Origin: Arachis hypogaea
Lineage: Eukaryota > Streptophyta > Magnoliopsida > Fabales > Fabaceae
Direction of reading: 5' to 3'
Length of the DNA stretch: 64,000 nucleotides
NCBI RefSeq assembly: GCF_003086295.3
Contig: NC_092045.1
Span: 26,764,022-26,828,021, forward strand
This document shows, piece by piece, positions 9,744-21,200 of the stretch. Every line of letters begins with the position of its first letter. The stretch's first letter is position 1. A program made the position numbers and the translations under genes. Under the pieces are notes generated by a model, which ran no database searches, was not told the DNA's origin, and saw only the letters and a list, made by a program, of their open reading frames with translations.

Positions 9744-11565
9744 TTGTTCGAGTTTGGACAACTAATGGTTCATCTTGTTGCTCAGATTAGGTAATTTTCT
9801 TTTTATTTTCTTTTCAAAATGTTTTAAAAAAATAAATATTTTTCAAAATATTTTTCAAAATGTTCTCACCTGTTTTCGAAAATTTTTCAAAATTTTTAAG
9901 AATGAATTCTAGAGTTTCATGAAGCATGTTGAAATCTGACTGGTTGTAAAGCCATGTCTAATTCTTTTGGACTGAGGCTTCCAAACCATTAGCATAGAGG
10001 CAAGTTAATTGAAAAATCAGCTGTTGTATGCCTGATTTATATCCTAAAGCTGGCTGGCTATTAAGCCATGTCCAACCCTTGGATTGGAGCTTTAGGACAA
10101 CATTGAAAGATTCCTGGAATTCTTATTAAAAATTTTGAATTTCTTATTTTCTTTTTCCTATATGTTTTTTGAAAAAAATAAAAGAAAATACAAAAAAATA
10201 ATAAAATCATAAAATCAAAAAAATATTTTGTGTTTCTTGTTTGAGTCTTGAGTCAATTTATAAGTTTGGTGTCAATTGCATATTCATCTTGTTCTTGCAA
10301 TTTTCGAAAATTCATGCATTCATAGTGTTCTTCATGATCTTCAAGTTGTTCTTAATAAGTCTTCTTGTTTGATCTTGATATTTTCTTGTTTTGTGTCTCT
10401 TATTCTTTTTCATGTGCATCTTTGCATTCATATTATCTAAGCATTAAAGATTTCTAAGTTTGGTGTCTTGCATGTTTTCTTTGCATAAAAAATTTTCAAA
10501 AATATGTTCTTGATGTTCATCATGATCTTCAAAGTGTTCTTGGTGTTCATCTTGACATTCATAGTGTTCTTGCATGCATCATGAGTTTTGATTCATAATG
10601 TTCATGTTGTGAGTCATTTTTGTTGTTTTTCTCTCTCATCACTAAAAATTCAAAAAAAAAATAAAAAATATCTTTTCCTTATTTCTCCCAAAATTTTGAA
10701 AATTTGAGTTGACTTAGTCAAAAAATTTTAAAATTAGTTAAGTTCTTATAAGTCAAGTCAAATTTTCAATTTTAAAAATCTTATCTTTTCAAAATCTTTT
10801 TCAAAAATCAAATCTCTTTTACTTTTATCTTATGATTTTTGAAAATTTAAAACTATTTTTCAAAATCTTTTTCTTATTTTATTTCAAATTTTTGAAACTT
10901 AACTAACAAGTAATGTGATTGATTCAAAAATTTGAAGTTTGTTACTTTATTGTTAAGAAAGGTTCAATCTTTAAATTCTAGAATCATATCTTTTAGTTTC
11001 TTGTTAGTCAAGTAATTAATTTTAATTTTAAAAATTAAATCTTTTCCAACCATATCTTTTTAATCATTTCTTTTTATCATATCTTTTCAAAATTTTATCT
11101 TTTTCAAAATATCTTCTTATCTTCTTATCTTTTCAAATTTGATTTTCAAATCTTTTTCAAACTAACCAATTAACTGTTGTTTATTTTTTATCTTTTTCAA
11201 AACCACTTAACAACTTTTCTCTCTCCAATTTTCGAAAATACCTCCCTCTTTTTCAAAAAAAAAATCTTTTTAATTAATTAATTATTTTAAGTTTTAATTT
11301 TAATTCTATTTCCCCTTTAATTTTCGAAAATCATTAACTCCTTTTCAAAAATTATTTTCGAAAACTACTCTCTCATCCTATTCTATTTATTCATTCATTT
11401 ACTAACACTTCTCTTCATCTCAAATCACTGCCCCTATCCTCACCCTTGTGTTTGGATTATTCATTCTTCTTCACTCTTATTCCCTTTCTTCTTCTACTAA
11501 CATAAAGGAATCTCTATACTGTGACATAGAGGATTCCTCTTCTTTTCTGTTCTCTTCTCTTTCAT
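9744..11565 (+). other. 5' leader of the Athila-like element
   Basis: About 1.8 kb of AT-rich untranslated sequence packed with TTTTCAAAA and TTTTCGAAAA phrases. No open frame of interest. A long leader before gag is normal in this group. Confidence 0.7.
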
Positions 11566-13887
11566 ATGAGCAGGAACAAGAAAAAAAGTATTCTTGTTGA
11601 AGCTGATCCTGAACCTGAAAGGACTCTGAAGAGGAAATTAAGAGAAGCTAAATTACAACAATCCAGAGACAACCTTACTGAAATTTTTGAATAAGAAAAG
11701 GATATGGCAGCCGAACCCAACAACAATAATGCAAGGAGGATGCTTGGTGATTATACTACACCTACTTCCAAGTTTGATGGAAGAAGCATCTCAATTCCTG
11801 CCATTGGAGCAAACAATTTTGAGCTGAAACCTCAACTAGTTGCTCTAATGCAACAAAACTGCAAGTTTCATGGACTTCCATCAGAAGATCCCTACCAGTT
11901 TTTAACTGAGTTCTTGTAGATCTGTGAGCCTGTTAAGACTAATGGAGTAGATCCTAAAGTTTACAGGCTCATGCTTTTCCCTTTTGTTGTAAGAGACAGA
12001 GCTAGAACATGGTTGGACTCACAACCTAAGGATAGCCTGGACTCTTGGGATAAGCTGGTCACGGCCTTCTTGGTTAAGTTCTTTCCTTCTCAAAAGCTGA
12101 GTAAGCTTAGAGTGGATGTTCAGACCTTCAAGCAAAAAGATGGTGAATCCCTCTATGAAGCTTGGAAAAGATACAAGCAGATGACCAAAAAGTGTCCTTC
12201 TGACATGTTTTTAGAATGGACCATGATAGATATATTCTATTATGGTCTGTCTGAGTTCTCTAAGATGTCACTGGACCACTCTGCAGGTGGATCCATTCAC
12301 CTAAAGAAAATGCCTGTAGAAACTCAAAAACTTATTGAAATGGTTGCAAATAACCAATTCATGTACACTTCTGAAAGGAATTTCGTGAATAATGGGACGC
12401 CTCAGAGGAAGAGAGTTCTTGAAATTGATGCTCTAAATGCCATATTGGCTCAGAACAAAATGTTGACTCAGCAAGTCAACATAATTTCTCAAAGTCTGAA
12501 TGGATGGCAAAATGCATCCAACAGTACTAAAGAGGCATCTTCTGAAGAAGAAGCTTATGATCCTGAAAACCCTGCAATGGCAGAGGTAAATTACATGGGT
12601 GAACCTTTTGGAAACACCTATAATTCTTCATGGAGAAATCATCCAAATTTCTCATGGAAGGATCAACAAAGGCCTCAACAAGGCTTTAATAATGGTGGAA
12701 GAAACAAGTTTAGCAATGGCAAGCCTTTTCCATCATCTTCTCAGCAACAGACAGAGAATTTTGAGCAGAGCACCTCTAACTTAGCAAATATAGTCTCTAA
12801 TCTGTCTAAGGCTACTTTAAGCTTCATGAGTGAAACAAGGTCCTCCATTAGAAATTTGGAGGCACAAGTAGGCCAGCTGAGTAAGAAAGTCACTGAAACT
12901 CCTCCTAGTACTCTCCCAAGCAATACTGAAGAGAATCCAAAAAGAGAGTGCAAGGCCATTGATATAATCAATATGGCCGAACCTAGAGAGGAAGGAGAGG
13001 ACGTGAATCCCAATGAGGAAGACCTCATGGGACGTCTCCCAACCAAGAAGGAGTTCCCTATTGAGGACCCAAAGGAATCTGAGACTCATATAGAGACCAT
13101 AGAGATTCCATTAAACCTCCTTCTGCCATTCATGATCTCTGAAGACTATTCTTCCTCTAAAGAGGATGAAGATGTAACTGGAGAGCAAGTTTCTCAATAT
13201 CTAGGAGCTATCATGAAGCTGAATGCCAAGTTGTTTAGTAATGAGACTTGGGAAGGTGAACCTCCCTTGCTCATTGGTGAACTAGATACATGGGTTCAGC
13301 AAACTTTATCTCAAAAGAAACAAGATCCTGGTAAATTCTTAATACCCTGTACCATAGGCATCATGACCTTTGAAAAGGCTCTATGTGACCTAGGGTCAGG
13401 CATAAATCTTATGCCACTCTCTGTATTAGAGAAGCTGGGGATCATTGAGGTACAACCTGCCATATTCTCATTACAAATGGCATAAAAGTCAGTAATACAA
13501 GCTTATGGATTGGTAGAGGACGTGTTAGTAAAGGTTAAAGGCCTTTACATCCCTGCTAATTTCATAATCTTAGACACTAGGAAGGAGGAGGATGAATGCA
13601 TCATCCTTGGAAGACCCTTCTTAGCCACAGCAGGAGCTGTGATAGATGTTAACAGAGGAAAATTAGTCCTTCAATTGAATGGGGACTACCTTGTGTTTAA
13701 GACTCAAGGGTGTTCTTCTGTATACATGGAGAGGAAGCATGAAAAGCTTCTCTCAGTACAGAGTCAAACAAAGCCCCCACCATCAAACTCTAAGTTTGGT
13801 GTTGGGAGGCCACAGCTAAACACTAACTTTGGTGTTGAATCCCCACAGCCAAACTCTAAGTTTGGTGTTGGGAGTCTACAACATTGA
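11566..13887 (+). pseudogene. Athila-type gag-protease polyprotein with in-frame stops
   Basis: One frame, about 773 codons, from ATG 11566 to the stop at 13885-13887. It is broken by TAA 11692-11694, TAG 11917-11919 and TAA 13483-13485. The first two are explained by CAA/CAG to TAA/TAG. The gag capsid domain spans roughly codons 85-260 (F-E-L-K-P-Q-L then P-F-V-V-R-D-R-A-R-T-W-L). A Gln/Asn-rich middle follows, then an acidic region, then protease with the active-site context C-D-L-G-S-G-I-N-L-M-P near 13390 and a flap-like I-L-G-R-P-F at 13604. The tail has three copies of an S/N-x-F-G-V phrase. RT should follow but is absent. Confidence 0.88.
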
Positions 13888-14110
13888 CCTGATCACTTGT
13901 GTGGCTCCATGAGAGCCCACTGTCAAGCTATTGACATTAAAGAAGCACTTATTGGGGGGCAACCCAATTTTTATTTATCTAATTTTATTTTTCTTTTTGT
14001 TGTTCTTTTATGTTTTATTAGGTTCATGATCATGTAGAGTCACAAAAAAATACTAAAATTAAAAACAGAATAAAAAACAGCAGAAGAAAAATCACACCCT
14101 GGAGGAAGGA
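13888..14110 (+). other. Non-coding stretch after gag-protease
   Basis: Short AT-rich sequence with no domain. In an autonomous relative the RT would start close to here, so the missing pol was lost at or near this point. Confidence 0.5.
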
Positions 14111-14357
14111 CTTACTGGCGTTTAAACGCCAGTAAGAAGCATCTGGCTGGCGTTCAATGCCAGAACAGAGCATGGATCTGGTGTTGAACGCCAAAAACAA
14201 GCAACATCCTGGCGTTCAAATGCCAGGAATACACCCTGAGGAGAGCTGGCGCTAAACGCCAGAAACAAGCATGAAACTGGCGTTCAACGCCAGAAACATG
14301 CTGCAATTGGGCGTTGAACGCCCAAAATAAGCATAACTTCGGTGTTTAAATGCCAGA
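14111..14357 (+). repeat. Eight-unit palindrome array, 31-bp period, internal
   Basis: Variants of GGCGTTNAACGCC start at 14117, 14149, 14180, 14211, 14248, 14279, 14310 and 14341. Steps are 32, 31, 31, 37, 31, 31 and 31 bp. The first unit sits in a perfect 26-bp palindrome (14111-14136). Another unit reads CTGGCGTTCAACGCCAG. The same motif and period occur in both LTRs of this element. The linkers also resemble one another (AGAAACAAGCAT-like), so this is a true tandem array. Confidence 0.9.
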
Positions 14358-14724
14358 ATTGTATGCAAAGGCATTTTACATGCCTAATTGGTGCAGGGAT
14401 GTAAATCCTTGACACCTCAGGATCTGTGAACCCCACAGGATCATCTCAGGATCTGTGTACCCCACAGGATCCCCACCTACCTCAACTCACCTTCTCTCTT
14501 CTTCACCAATCACCTCAATCTCTCTTCCTCATCACCCCTCTTCACCACTCACATCCATCCATCTCTTTCCCACCCAATCCCACCCATATGGCCGAAACAT
14601 ACACATCTCTCCCTCTCCTCCATATCTTCTTTTCCTTCCATTCTTTCTTCTTTGCTCGAGGGCGAGCAACATTCTAAGTTTGCTGTGGTAAAAGCATAGC
14701 TTTTTTGTTTTTTCATAACCATTG

Positions 14725-15006
14725 ATGGCACCTAAGGCCAGAAAAACCTCAAAAAAAAAAAGAAAAAAGGGAAAACAAAAAGCTTCCACCTCCGAGTCAT
14801 GGGAGATGGAGAGATTCATCTCAAGAATCCATAGCTCAATAGTAAAGCATTTGACTGCAAATGAAGAGATCCCTGAGATACCTCAGGGGATACATGTTCC
14901 TCTACATAATTATTGGGAGCAACTAAGGATAGGAGCACCAAAATCACTAGGGATCAAGCAACAAAGGCAAGGAAGAGACATAAAGGAGCTCAAAAAGCAC
15001 CATTGA
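14725..15006 (+). CDS. Small lysine-rich ORF of the Athila-like element
   Basis: 93 codons from ATG 14725. The first 25 residues are strongly basic (repeated Lys with M-A-P-K-A-R-K-T-S at the start), suggesting nuclear or nucleic-acid binding. The remainder is mixed, with R-I-H-S-S-I-V-K-H and a P-E-I-P-Q-G-I phrase. It follows the palindrome array by about 370 bp. I do not recognise the family; it may be a remnant of an accessory gene. A similarly placed Lys-rich ORF occurs in the element at 46974-56149. Confidence 0.4.
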   Translation: MAPKARKTSKKKRKKGKQKASTSESWEMERFISRIHSSIVKHLTANEEIPEIPQGIHVPLHNYWEQLRIGAPKSLGIKQQRQGRDIKELKKHH

Positions 15007-16143
15007 TCCTTCAAAAAAGGCGCCACCCTCACTAAGGTGGACTCATTCCTTAACTTCCTTGTTCTTATCTCTGTTTTTCGATTTTTAAGCTTTATGTTAT
15101 CTATGTTTGTGTCTTTATTACATGATCATTAGTATGTAGTAACTATGTCTTAAAGCTATGAATAATTCCATGAATCCTTCACCTCTCTTAAATGAAAAAT
15201 GTTTCTAAATCAAAAGAACAAGAAGTACATAAGTTTCGAATTTATCCTTGAATTTAGTTTAATTATATTGATGTGGTGACAATAATTTTTGTTTTCTGAA
15301 TAAATGCTTGAACAGTGCATATTTTTTATCTTGTTGTTTATGAATGTTAAAATTGTTGGCTCTTGAGAGAATGATGAACAAATAGAAATGTTATTGACAA
15401 TCTGAAAAATCATGAAATTGATTCTTGAAGCAAGAAAAAGCAGTGAAAAAGCAAAAGCTTGCGAAAAAAAAGTGGCAAAAAAATAATAATAGAAAGAAAA
15501 AGAAAAAGCAAGCAGAAAAAGCCAATAGCCCTTAAAACCAAAAGGCAAGGGTAAAAAGGATCCAAGGCTTTGAGCATCAATGGATAGGAGGGCCCAAGGA
15601 AATAAAATCCAGGCCTAAGCGGCTAAATCAAGCTGTCCCTAACCATGTGCTTGTGGCATGCAGGTCCAAGTGAAAAGCTTGAGACTGAGTGGTTAAAGTC
15701 GTGATCCAAAGCAAAAAGAGTGTGCTTAAGAACTCTGGACCCCTCTAACTGGGGACTTTAGCAAAGCTGAGTCACAATCTGAAAAGGTTCACCCAGCTAT
15801 GTGTCTGTGGCATTTATGTATCCGGTGGTAATACTGGAAAACAAAGTGCTTAGGGCCACGACCAAGACTCATAAAAGTAGCTGTGTTCAAGAATCAACAA
15901 ACTTAACTAGGAGAATCAATAACACTATCTGAAATTCTAAGTTCCTATAGATGCTAATCATTCTAAACTTCAAAGGAGAAAGTGAGATGTCAAAACTGTT
16001 CAGAAGCAAAAAGCTACAAGTTTCGCTCATCTAATTAGAACTAATATTCATTGATATTTTAGGATTTATAGTATATTCTCTTCTTTTTATCCTAATTGAT
16101 TTTCAGTTGCTTCGGGACAAGCAACAATTTAAATTTGATTTTG
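15007..16143 (+). other. 3' untranslated region of the Athila-like element
   Basis: No gene is seen. AT-rich, with an A-rich run near 15425-15545. The last bases before the 3' LTR (AATTTAAATTTGATTTTG) are in the place of the polypurine tract but are degenerate. Confidence 0.6.
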
Positions 16144-17928
16144 TGATGAGCGGATAATTTATACGCTTTTTGGCATTGTTTTTAGGTAGTTTTTAGTAGG
16201 ATCTAGCTACTTTAAGGATGTTTTCATTATTTTTTATGCTAAAATCACATTTCTGGACTTTACTATGAGTTTGTGCATTTTTTTGTGATTTCAGGTACTT
16301 TCTGGCTGAAATTGAGAGACCTAAGCAAAACTCTGATAAGAAGGCTGACAAAGGACTGCTGATGCTGTTGGATTCTGACCTCCCTGCACTCGAAATGAAT
16401 TTTCTGGAGTTATAGAACTCCAAATGGTGCGCTCTTAACGGCGTTGGAAAGTAGACATCCAGAGCTTTCCAGCAATAGTTAATAGTCCATACTTTATTCT
16501 AGATTAGATGATATAAACTGGCGCTCAATGCCAGTTTCATGTTGTATTCTGGAGTCAAACGCCAAAAACACGTCACGAACCAGAGTTGAACGCCAAAAAC
16601 ACGTTGCAACTTGGCGTTCAACTCCAAAAGAAGCATCTGCACGTGGAAAGGCCAAAAACATGTTGCAACTTGGCGTTCAACTCCAAAAGAAGCCTCTGCA
16701 CATGGAAAGCTCAAGCTTAGCCCAAGCACATACCAAGTGGGCCCCGGAAATGGATTTCTGCATCAATTACTTACTTCTATAAACCCTAGTAGCTAGTCTA
16801 GTATAAATAGGACATTTTACTATTGTATTAGGTGTCTTTTGACCATTCGGTCTTTGACCACGTATCTGGTCCTTCTCCTTATTTTCGAATTCATATCACA
16901 TTTTGGAGGCTGGCCATTCGGCCATGCCTGGACCATCATCAGTTATGTATTTTTAACGGTGGAGTTTCTACACACCATAAATTAAGGGTGTGGAGCTCTA
17001 CTGTACCTCGAAGTTTTAATGCAATTACTACTATCTTTCATTCAAATTCAATCTTATTTCTGTTCTAAGATACTACTCGTACTTCAACCTGATGGATGAG
17101 ATAATCCGTGACACTCATCATCATCCGTCCCTATGAACGCGTGCCTGACAACCACTTCCGTTCTACAAGCGAAAGCCAGAGTGTGTATCTCTTGGATTCC
17201 TGATGCACGACGCATGGTTGCTTTCGCCTGACAACTGAGCCTTCCATTCCATGAGATCAGAGTCTTCGTGGTATAAGCTAGAATTGATGGAGGCATTCAT
17301 GTGAATCCGGAAAGTCTAAACCTTGTCTGTGGTATTCCGAGTAGGATTCCGGGATTGAATGACTGTGATGAGCTTCAAACTCGCGATTGTTGGGCGTGAT
17401 GACAAACGCAAAAGAATCAAGGGATTCTATTCCAACATGATCGAGAACTGACAGATGATTAGTCGTGCCGTGACAGAGCATTTGGACCTTTTTCACTGAG
17501 AGGATGGGATGTAGCCATTGACAACGGTGATGCCCTACATAGAGCTTGCCATGGAAAGGAGTAAGAAGGATTGGATGAAGGCAGTAGGAAAGCAGAGATT
17601 CAGAAGGAACACAGCATCTTCATACGCCTATCTGAAATTCCCATTGATGATCTACATAAGTATTTCTATCTTTATTTTCTGTTTATTTATTATTATTCGA
17701 AAACTCCATAACCATTTATTATCCGCCTGACTGAGATTTACAAGATGACCATAGCTTGCTTCATACCAACAATCTCCGTGGGATCGACCCTTACTCATGT
17801 AAGGTTTATTACTTGGATGACCCAGTGCACTTGCTGGTTAGTTGTGCGAAGTTGTGAAGAAAGTGTTGAGCTATAAACGCGCATACCAAGTTGAATGCCA
17901 TTATTAGAGATCACAATTTCGTGCACCA
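16144..17928 (+). repeat. 3' LTR of the Athila-like element
   Basis: 1785 bp, TGATGAGCGG to GTGCACCA. It is 55 bp longer than the 5' LTR, mainly because a 59-bp segment containing one palindrome unit is tandemly duplicated (units at 16613 and 16672). TATAAATA lies at 16802-16809 and the U5-like phrase at about 17772-17789. Confidence 0.93.
16520..16685 (+). repeat. Palindrome array in the 3' LTR, with extra unit
   Basis: Units start at 16520, 16551, 16582 and 16613 (31-bp steps), matching the 5' LTR. A fifth at 16672 comes from the 59-bp tandem duplication. Confidence 0.85.
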
Positions 17929-17933
17929 ATAAT
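17929..17933. repeat. Target-site duplication ATAAT, right copy
   Basis: Matches 7985-7989. Confidence 0.9.
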
Positions 17934-18904
17934 CTTTTGAACTTCCAGTTCACATTGCCCTGATCGAGGATCTAAATGCATCAACGATGATGCATTCCAG
18001 TTAAGCTCCTTTTCAGGAAGCTTATTCTCTCCCTCTAATGTTGGAAATTTTGATTCATCAAAATGACAATCCGCAAACCGGGCTTTAAATATATCTCCAG
18101 TTTGTATCTCAAGATACCTCACTATAGAGGGAAAATCATATCGAACATATATCCCCAATTTTCTTTGGGGTGCCATTTTGGTGCGATTAGGTGGTGCAAT
18201 GGGAACATATATCGCACACCCAAATATTCTTAAATGGGAAACATTTGGCTGGTGGCCAAAAGCTAATTGCATAGGAGAGAAGTGATGGTAACTCGTTGGT
18301 CTCAAATGAATAAGTGCTGCGGCATGTAAAATAGCATGCCCCCAAACTGAGGTTGGGAATTTGATCTCATAAGCAAGGGTCTAGCAATTAATTGGAGGCG
18401 TTTAATAAGCAATTCTGCTAACTCATTTTGTGCGTGAACATAAGCTACTAGATTTTAAACACTTATTCCATTAGCCATACAATAAGCATCAAAAGGTTGG
18501 GAAGTAAATTCACCAGCATTATCAAGACAAATTGCTTTGATTGGATTTTCTAGAAATTGTGCTTTTAATCGAATAATTTGAGCCAGTAATCTCGCAAACG
18601 CCAGGTTGCGAGAGGACAATAAGCACACATGTGACCATCTCGAAGATGCGTCTATTAGGACCATAAAATATCTAAAAGATCCACATGGTGGATGAATAGG
18701 TCCACATATATCACCTTGAATCCTTTCTAGAAATTCAGGAGACTCAAATCCAATCTTTACTGGAGATGGCCTTAAAATTAACTTTCCCTGAGAACATGCA
18801 GCACAACAAAATTCACTAGTTTTAAGAAGCTTCTGGTTCTTTAGTGAATGTCCATGGGAGTTTTCAATAATTCTCTTCATCATGGTTGTTCTCGGATGAC
18901 CCAA
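17934..18904 (-). pseudogene. Copia integrase
   Basis: Reads on the minus strand from G-H-P-R-T (zinc-finger start, near 18904) through C-C-A-A-C, then the core: G-D-I-C-G-P-I with the first Asp, L-D-N-A-G-E-F with the second, and H-A-Q-N-E-L-A-E with the Glu near 18415. It breaks at a TAA near 18455 and again by frame change near 18360-18300. It then continues as the integrase C-terminal region and linker to the insertion point. A TAG at 18911-18913 stands where a Trp precedes H-D-R-L-G-H-P. Confidence 0.85.
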
Positions 18905-18913
18905 TCTATCATG

Positions 18914-19369
18914 CTAAGTTATGAATTCATTTGGGCTAGTAAACTTCTGGTTTACGATGGCATGTGATTCTACTGCACTAATCTTGGTATAGTATAACCC
19001 AGAAGAAAGTGAGGATAATTTTTCTAATATAACCTTTTCATTTGAATCATGAGTTGTGGTACATAAGTACTCATGACTTTCCTCATTCATAGTCTCAATA
19101 TGATATCCATTTCGGCGAATATCTTTAAAGCTCAACAAGTTTCTTCGAGACTTAGTAGACAATAGTGCATTATTTATTATGAATTTTGTTCCTCCAGGAA
19201 ACAAAATTATAGCTCTTCCGGAGCCTTCTATCACATTGTCCGAGCCAATAATAGTATTAACATATTCTTCTTTTGGCACAAGATGGGTAAAATATATATC
19301 ACTTTTAAGAATAGTGTGCGAACTTGCACTATCCGCAAGGCAAATATCTTCAGAATATGTCCTTGTCAT
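18914..19369 (-). pseudogene. Copia protease and GAG-pre-integrase domain
   Basis: 151 codons. The protease active site is the copia variant L-A-D-S-A-S-S-H-T-I-L. A GAG-pre-integrase segment follows (S-S-G-L-Y-Y). The frame ends at the TAG that replaces a Trp before the integrase zinc finger. The listed start is not genuine; this is an internal piece of the polyprotein. Confidence 0.82.
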
Positions 19370-19399
19370 TTTTCTTCAAAAACAAATGATAATTATAAA

Positions 19400-20241
19400 A
19401 TGAGTAGAAGTACATGCACAGTCAAATTATTCACATGAATACTTAACAAACACATACACATATCAAACTATTCCATCATTGATCAAATAGCCAATATTAC
19501 CTTCAGAATCCTTAAAGAAATTAGATACATCATAATGAGTGGTGGAATTTTCATCATTTGAAACAAAATTTGTTTCCTTTTCTTTGTCATCCCTTTTCAA
19601 GGATGCTTAATAAGGATTAACTAGGTGCCTTGGAGTACGACAGGTACGTGACCAATGGCCCTTTCCACCACAACGGAAGCATTTATCCTCAATTGATATA
19701 CTTTGCCCATTATTTCTTTCTTTATCCCACTTCTAGTGAGATCTTTCTTGTGAACATAATTTCTTTTCCTTCCATAATTTTTCTTGTTATCAAAATCTTG
19801 TTATTTACCTCTTCTGGGGTTAATTGCCGCATTTACTTCAGGAAATGGGGCGGCGCCAACTGGGCGCGCTTCATGATTCCTTAAAAGTAACTCATTGTTG
19901 CGTTCAGCAACAAGAAAGTAAGAAATTAACTCAGAATATTTTTGAATTTTTTTCTTGATACTGCTGCTGCAGGAGCACATTCGAGACATGGAAGGTCAAA
20001 AAAGTTTTCTCTAACATATCAGGTTTGAGGAAGTATCACATGATTGTACATTTCTTCAAAGTCTTTCCACAGATCTGCAAGATCTTTTAATGTGGGATAT
20101 TTATTTTTCAATCATTCGTCAAGATGACGATGAAGGAAAATCATGGCCTTGACTTTTATCCTTCTGGGATGTATTATTTTCAACCTCAATGGTATCTTCA
20201 AGATCCATTGAATCAAGATGGATTTTAACATCTATATCCAT
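19400..20241 (-). pseudogene. Copia gag, degenerate
   Basis: ATG at 20239-20241 begins M-D-I-D-V-K. After about 40 codons the frame breaks. Recognisable gag sequence (H-L-D-E, L-A-D-L-W) continues in other frames. A zinc knuckle C-F-R-C-G-G-K-G-H-W-S-R-T-C is readable at about 19640-19685. Several frameshifts make it a pseudogene. The start lies 122 bp inside the LTR edge, as expected for copia. Confidence 0.78.
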
Positions 20242-20363
20242 GATAAATAATTATTTCTAAATATATCAAGAGCATTATATTTAAAATGAAAGAGTTTTAA
20301 CATAATAAAAATTTGTTACCTGGAGTCTTCCTAAAATTTGATCAGAGTCTCGTGCTGATAACG

Positions 20364-20759
20364 TGTTGTAGAATAACTAAATAAATAAATAAGGAAGAGG
20401 TAACAAATATAAAATATGAAATATAACTTGATAACTCTAATAGTAATATTCACTATAATTACTATATCAATATAGTAGATATAATTAATATATTTAATAA
20501 TATTAAAATATTTAAGAGAATAGTACGAAAGAGAAAGAATATTACGAGAGAGAGAAGCTATTGTTTTTATTATTGTTGTACCTCATATGCTTCCGACCCT
20601 CCTTCTATTTATACTTGTACAAAGGATTCTTTTTCAAAGTTTCATAAAGCTTAGTCTTTCTTGAGAAATTAAAATTCTCTATTAGAAAAGTTAGCCGTCC
20701 AACATTGTGAAGAAAGTCACAATATATTAAATGGGCATCCATTCATATATATCACAACA
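20364..20759 (-). repeat. Copia 5' LTR (396 bp)
   Basis: Minus-strand ends TGTTGTGATA and CTACAACA give a TG...CA LTR of 396 bp. A TATAAATA on the minus strand lies at 20606-20613. The sequence just inside it (TTATCAGCACGAG on the minus strand) is the usual leader of this copia group. The outer end is 441 bp upstream of the PXN start codon, in divergent orientation. No duplication can be tested because the other LTR is lost. Confidence 0.8.
20606..20613 (-). promoter_or_regulatory. Copia LTR TATA box
   Basis: TATAAATA on the minus strand, 146 bp inside the outer LTR end. It would drive the copia element away from the PXN gene. Confidence 0.55.
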
Positions 20760-21200
20760 CATTTCAATATTTTTGTTAAATAAATTTTATTTGTATGAGG
20801 TCATGATTGAATTTATTTTTTTTAAAGGCTAAAATTAATACCAGCCTTAGTTTGTATTTTTTTTAATAAATGAGTTGCGAAAGTGCACTTGGCAGTTGAG
20901 CACCCCTTATAGCTTGTTTCCTTAACGGTTAACAACGTCAACGTTATTTGCTTTTTCCCAAACACAACAACCAAAACGAAAGCTTCGTCACAAAATTCCG
21001 AAAGTCGTGCTTCCATGCCTTTATTCCATTCCATTCTCTTGATCCATATTGAAAATAAATAATTACTATACTAATTACTATACACTCTCTATTACTAAAT
21101 CTTAATTTCTTTTTCTGCTTAGTTACCAGTTGCCATGCTTTCCTGAGAAATATTTTCATTTTCCCGAGAAAATAAATAATAACAGAAAAGAAGAAAAGAA
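20760..21200 (+). promoter_or_regulatory. Promoter and 5' UTR region of the PXN-like gene
   Basis: 441 bp between the copia LTR and the ATG. It is AT-rich, with a more complex stretch at 20880-21010 containing AACGGTTAAC and AACGTCAACGTT. No core promoter element is unambiguous. The purine-rich bases before the ATG (AAGAAAAGAA) give an acceptable plant start context. Confidence 0.45.

Larger units (their letters stand above)
7990..17928 (+). mobile_element. Athila-like non-autonomous LTR retrotransposon, complete ends
   Basis: Both LTRs begin TGATGAGCGG and end in ACCA. A primer-binding site for tRNA-Asp follows the 5' LTR, and a 5-bp duplication flanks the element. Gag and protease belong to the Athila type. 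No RT, RNase H or integrase was found in the 6.4-kb interior, so it would need enzymes from a partner. It resembles the abundant peanut FIDEL/Feral-type repeats I remember, but that naming is unverified. A solo LTR of the same family lies at 43741-45261 in reverse. Confidence 0.92.
6034..20759 (-). mobile_element. Ty1/copia retrotransposon, 3'-truncated and split by a 9.9-kb insertion
   Basis: Minus-strand order: LTR (20364-20759), gag with zinc knuckle, protease, GAG-pre-integrase, integrase, then RT and RNase H. It is interrupted at 7990-17928 by an Athila-like element. The sequence on both sides of the insertion joins in the linker between integrase and RT, and ATAAT is duplicated (7985-7989, 17929-17933). 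The 3' LTR is gone at the junction near 6030. Many in-frame stops, mostly explained by C-to-T or G-to-A, show that it is long dead. It appears to belong to the common plant copia group with a ~400-bp LTR. Confidence 0.9.

Noticed and set aside
14111..14357. CRISPR-like array of short regularly spaced repeats
   Set aside because: Units are palindromes with similar linkers inside a plant LTR retrotransposon; the spacers are not unique and there are no cas genes.
14426..14691. Two overlapping Pro/Ser/His-rich open frames downstream of the palindrome array
   Set aside because: C/T-rich low-complexity DNA gives open frames in several phases; no motif.
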